Shown here in pieces: positions 60,389 through 64,000 of a stretch of 64,000 bases of DNA. A model generated the notes under the pieces. That model saw only the letters and a list, made by a program, of their open reading frames with translations. It was not told the origin of the DNA and ran no database searches. A program made the position numbers and the translations under genes. This DNA is from an uncultured Prochlorococcus sp. (GTDB lineage: Bacteria > Cyanobacteriota > Cyanobacteriia > PCC-6307 > Cyanobiaceae): assembly GCA_902625845.1 (NCBI GenBank), contig CACOCT010000003.1, positions 1 through 64,000 of the forward strand. The letters run 5' to 3'. Position 1 is the first letter of the stretch. Each line of letters starts with the position of its first letter.

Positions 60389-61528
60389 TTGGACTCAATT
60401 TATAAACAAGATGAATTAGATTTGCAACTAAATTCATATGATTACAAACTAGATCCTTCTTTAATTGCAAATAGACCAAAAAGGATAAGGCATGAATCAA
60501 GAATGATGGTTGTAAGACAAGTTAGTTATGATATTAGTTCTTACGAAGATAAACTTACTAAAAATATAATTGATGAACTCAATAATGGAGATTTAATTAT
60601 TGTTAATGATACCAAAGTAATGAAGGCAAGATTAAATGTTCAATTAAGTAATGGTTCTTTAGTTGAGCTGTTAATTTTAGAATTAGTAAACGATACTGTA
60701 TGGCTTTGTTTGGGAAAACCAGCTAAAAAACTTAAGTTAAATGATTGTGTGAAAATATTTTCAAAGAGAATTAATAAAAATATTGAATTGAAAATAGTTG
60801 GAATTGATAAAGAAACAGGGGGTAGATTAATACAATTTCCAGATTTTATAAATAATCTCATAACCATGGATGCATTACTTAATGATTTTGGGGATATACC
60901 ATTACCACCTTATATCAAAAATATAGATGAGAAATTAGGACATGAGAATTCTTATCAGACTGAATATGCAAAGAATCCTGGAGCGATTGCCGCTCCTACT
61001 GCAGGATTACATCTCAGTAATAGCCTACTATTAAAGTTAAAAAAGAAAGGTATTAAAATAATGCCCATAACTTTGCATGTTGGTTATGGAACGTTTAAAC
61101 CGATTGATCAAAATAATTTAATCGATTTAAAATTACATAAAGAATTTGTCAATATCGGTAAAAATGTGATCGATGAAATAAAAGCTACAAAACAACAAGG
61201 CAAAAAAATTATCGCGATAGGTACAACTAGTGTTAGGGCTCTAGAAAGTTGTTATATCGAATCTAAAAAAGATATTTTCCCTATTAATAAAAATGTGGAT
61301 TTGGTAATTAAACCTGGCTTTAAATTTAAAGTCGTAGATGGTTTATTAACTAATTTTCACTTGCCAAAGAGTTCCCTATTACTCTTAGTAAGTGCAATGA
61401 TTGGAAGAAAGAGACTACTCAGTTTATATGAAGAAGCCATAAAAGAAAAATATAGATTTTTCTCTTATGGCGATGCTATGTATATCAGTCCAGAGGCTTT
61501 TTTAAAAGGTTCTAAAATTAAGCATTAG
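60389..61528 (+). CDS. queA: S-adenosylmethionine:tRNA ribosyltransferase-isomerase
   Basis: [50 protein letters not shown]. Confidence 0.96.
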   Translation: MDSIYKQDELDLQLNSYDYKLDPSLIANRPKRIRHESRMMVVRQVSYDISSYEDKLTKNIIDELNNGDLIIVNDTKVMKARLNVQLSNGSLVELLILELVNDTVWLCLGKPAKKLKLNDCVKIFSKRINKNIELKIVGIDKETGGRLIQFPDFINNLITMDALLNDFGDIPLPPYIKNIDEKLGHENSYQTEYAKNPGAIAAPTAGLHLSNSLLLKLKKKGIKIMPITLHVGYGTFKPIDQNNLIDLKLHKEFVNIGKNVIDEIKATKQQGKKIIAIGTTSVRALESCYIESKKDIFPINKNVDLVIKPGFKFKVVDGLLTNFHLPKSSLLLLVSAMIGRKRLLSLYEEAIKEKYRFFSYGDAMYISPEAFLKGSKIKH

Positions 61529-62504
61529 CTGGTTCTTGAATTATTCCAGTTGGAACTTCTGTAAACATTACAGATGAGAGATATCTCTCTGCTAAATCAG
61601 GTAGAACAACAACAATAGTTTTTCCTGCATATTCATCTTGCTCTGCTAATCTAATTGCTGCAACAGCAGCTGCTCCACAAGATATTCCTACTAGTAGACC
61701 TTCCTCTTTTGCAAGTCTCAAGGCCATCTCGATGGACTCATCATTTGTCACTTGTTCAACTTTATCAACAATTGATAAATCAAGATTTTTGGGAATGAAT
61801 CCTGCACCTATTCCCTGTATTTTATGAGGCCCAGATTTCACCTCTTCACCATTGAGAGTCTGAGTAATGACCGGACTATGAGTTGGTTCAACAGCTACTG
61901 ATGTTATATTTTTCCCTTTTTCATTTTTAATATATCTGGAAACTCCTGTAATAGTTCCTCCAGTTCCTACTCCTGCAACTAGTACATCAATTTCTCCATC
62001 GCAATCTTCCCATATCTCTGGACCAGTGGTTTTGAAATGAATTTCTGGATTAGCTGGATTATCAAATTGTCCTGGCATAAAATATTTTGAAGGATCACTT
62101 TCTGCAATCTCCTTTGCTTTTGCAATAGCTCCGGGCATCCCTTTTGCTGCTTCTGTTAATATAATTTCTGCACCAAGAACAGCCATTACCCTTCTCCTCT
62201 CAAGGGACATTGATTCAGGCATAGTGAGAATTAATTTGTATCCTCTTGCTGAAGCTGTAAATGCAAGTGCGATGCCTGTGTTGCCTGAAGTTGGTTCTAC
62301 GATTACTTTATCTTTAGTTAATTTTCCACTTTTTTCTGCGTCCCAGATCATATTTGCTCCAATACGACACTTAACGCTGTAAGCAGGATTTCTACCCTCT
62401 ATCTTTGCAAGTACAGTAGCTTTTGCATTTTTGGTAACAGATTTCAATCTTACTAATGGAGTATTTCCAATAGCAAAACTATTGTCTTCATAAATTTTTG
62501 CCAT
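61518..62504 (-). CDS. cysK: cysteine synthase
   Basis: [67 protein letters not shown]. Confidence 0.95.
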   Translation of the reverse strand: MAKIYEDNSFAIGNTPLVRLKSVTKNAKATVLAKIEGRNPAYSVKCRIGANMIWDAEKSGKLTKDKVIVEPTSGNTGIALAFTASARGYKLILTMPESMSLERRRVMAVLGAEIILTEAAKGMPGAIAKAKEIAESDPSKYFMPGQFDNPANPEIHFKTTGPEIWEDCDGEIDVLVAGVGTGGTITGVSRYIKNEKGKNITSVAVEPTHSPVITQTLNGEEVKSGPHKIQGIGAGFIPKNLDLSIVDKVEQVTNDESIEMALRLAKEEGLLVGISCGAAAVAAIRLAEQDEYAGKTIVVVLPDLAERYLSSVMFTEVPTGIIQEPANA

Positions 62505-62588
62505 TATTTATGTGTAATATTTAATTTAATTTTAACTATGTTTTAAAAAAATAGTATATAAATTTCTTAACACTAAGAACTATAAAAT

Positions 62589-64000
62589 TTAAGTATTTAA
62601 GGCCTTTAAAAAGACATTCCATATATGATTATGATCCTCAAGACCAACTGAAACTCTTATTAAATTAGATGGTACCCCACAACTATTAGCCCATTCTAAT
62701 TCGTTATAGTGCGCCAACAACACATATGGACATATAAGACTAAATTGTGTACCTAAACTTGGTCCTTTTGAAAGCTCTAATGTATTATAAAATTTCTTTG
62801 TTTTTTCAATATTACCTTTTAATTCAAATGATAATAAGCACCCATAACCGCCATCCCTTTTAAGAATAGAATTAAAATTTGGACAATTTTCAGGATGAAA
62901 GACTGTTTTTACTGCATGATGATTTTCTAATTTTTTTTTCAACTTTAAACAATTACTATTTTGATTAATAACTCTAAACTCAATATCTCTGCTGGATTTT
63001 TCTAAAGATACTAAATCATTATCAGATAATTTTGGAATATCTATTTCATTAAGTGCTTTTTTAAATTTATCAATCCACTTACTTTTAGGATTGAGTATAA
63101 GAGAACCTGCGAGAATATCTCCACTTCCTGAGAAAATCTTAGTTAATGATGTAAATACGATATCAGAATAATTGAGAGAATTGATATTCAAATTAGAGCC
63201 TATAGTATCATCAGTAATCAAAGGTATATTATATTTTCTTGCTATTTTTGAGATTTCAATAATGTTAGTGCATTTAAGTAAAGGATTACTAGGTAATTCT
63301 ATGATAATGGCTGCAGGATCTATTCTTTTTATCTCAAATTCAATTTTTTGAAGATCATCTTCAATAATTAAATTTGCCCCATAAAAAATATTCTTTGGCA
63401 ATTTAAGAACATCAACATATGGAAATCCAATTTGTAGGGTTGGTTTTTTGGGAAGAATTTTATAAATAATCTCTAAAGCACTATATAAAGCTGACATCCC
63501 TGAAGAAGTAATATGAATCAACTCTGAATTTGATTGAACATATTTAGAAATTCTGGTTATAATTTTTCTTTCTGAATCTTTAGCTATGTCATTTTCAGCT
63601 CTAGGCTCTAATTTTAAATTAATTGCAGCTTCTCTAGATGATGCACCTAGACCAGTATGCTGCCAAAAAACTTTTGCGAAATTATTTGCTTCATCTTTAG
63701 TGATTAAAAAAAATAAGCTTTGATATTCCTTTATGAAAGAATTAGACGGATTAGTGAATTTATCACAATAAATTTTAGCTTTTAAAACAAAATTTCTACT
63801 TGAATAAGGCCATACATTATGGCCTTGCAAATTATTCTGTTTAAGTAATTCATTAGATAATTTTTTTAATAATGGATTTATACCAAATCTTGGATAAATT
63901 GATTTTAAAAAATTTATGCATTCTGGTTTTTTCTCCTCATAGGCAATAACATCATTCCATTCTGGGAGAGCGACTGAAACAGCATGTTGGCTGTCTGGTA
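62589..64000 (-). CDS. PLP-dependent trans-sulfuration enzyme (MetB/cystathionine gamma-synthase family), 5' end beyond window
   Basis: SLTKIFSGSGDILAGSLI PLP-Lys region, LIRVSVGLEDHNHIWNVF; frame stays open upstream of the 63830 TTG to the window edge (...PDSQHAVSVALPEWNDVIAYEEKKPECINFLKSIYPRFGINP...). Confidence 0.85.
   Translation of the reverse strand, partial: PDSQHAVSVALPEWNDVIAYEEKKPECINFLKSIYPRFGINPLLKKLSNELLKQNNLQGHNVWPYSSRNFVLKAKIYCDKFTNPSNSFIKEYQSLFFLITKDEANNFAKVFWQHTGLGASSREAAINLKLEPRAENDIAKDSERKIITRISKYVQSNSELIHITSSGMSALYSALEIIYKILPKKPTLQIGFPYVDVLKLPKNIFYGANLIIEDDLQKIEFEIKRIDPAAIIIELPSNPLLKCTNIIEISKIARKYNIPLITDDTIGSNLNINSLNYSDIVFTSLTKIFSGSGDILAGSLILNPKSKWIDKFKKALNEIDIPKLSDNDLVSLEKSSRDIEFRVINQNSNCLKLKKKLENHHAVKTVFHPENCPNFNSILKRDGGYGCLLSFELKGNIEKTKKFYNTLELSKGPSLGTQFSLICPYVLLAHYNELEWANSCGVPSNLIRVSVGLEDHNHIWNVFLKALNT

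Noticed and set aside
45559-62504. Looked for unusual insertions in the aroQ-cysK stretch
   Set aside because: Dense, ordinary core genes in expected families; pipX-pipY adjacency is known in cyanobacteria.

Overview
AT-rich chromosomal window that looks like a high-light Prochlorococcus, judged from gene content, very low G+C, and hli, PsaC, PipX and SepF-type proteins. About 45.5-64 kb is ordinary core genome: aroQ, miaE-like, cobI, der, ecfT/cbiQ-like, pipX, pipY/yggS, sepF, proC, GT4, recO, deoC, hpf/lrtA, lipB, acyl-CoA synthetase, pdhC (E2), queA, cysK, and a partial PLP-dependent trans-sulfuration enzyme. About 0.4-17.5 kb is a mosaic of small conserved proteins with tatA, prxQ/bcp, arfB, a GT2 glycosyltransferase, a tandem crcB pair, a psaC, and an unusual coupled three-gene operon (SABATH-type carboxyl methyltransferase, Leu/Glu-dehydrogenase-like protein, sarcosine-oxidase-like flavoprotein). 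About 18-45 kb is a genomic island with hli genes, many tiny ORFs, paralogous pairs and decayed copies. Its right part (about 36.24-45.37 kb) has the architecture of a tRNA-targeted integrative element (tycheposon-like): tyrosine recombinase next to an intact tRNA-Thr(GGT), a truncated tRNA-Thr 3' copy at the far end, arrays of ATTAGTGC direct repeats at both termini, and a terminase-small-subunit-like ORF abutting a 3' fragment of tRNA-Pro. The most interesting unexplained signal is a dispersed 22-bp leader (TTGACA-N4-ATCTAAAwTAGA) found 10 times between 27 and 42.4 kb. It almost always sits just upstream of a minus-strand ORF and is often followed by a terminator-like hairpin and T-run directly abutting the ATG. 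All assignments were made by eye from sequence and translations; no searches were run.
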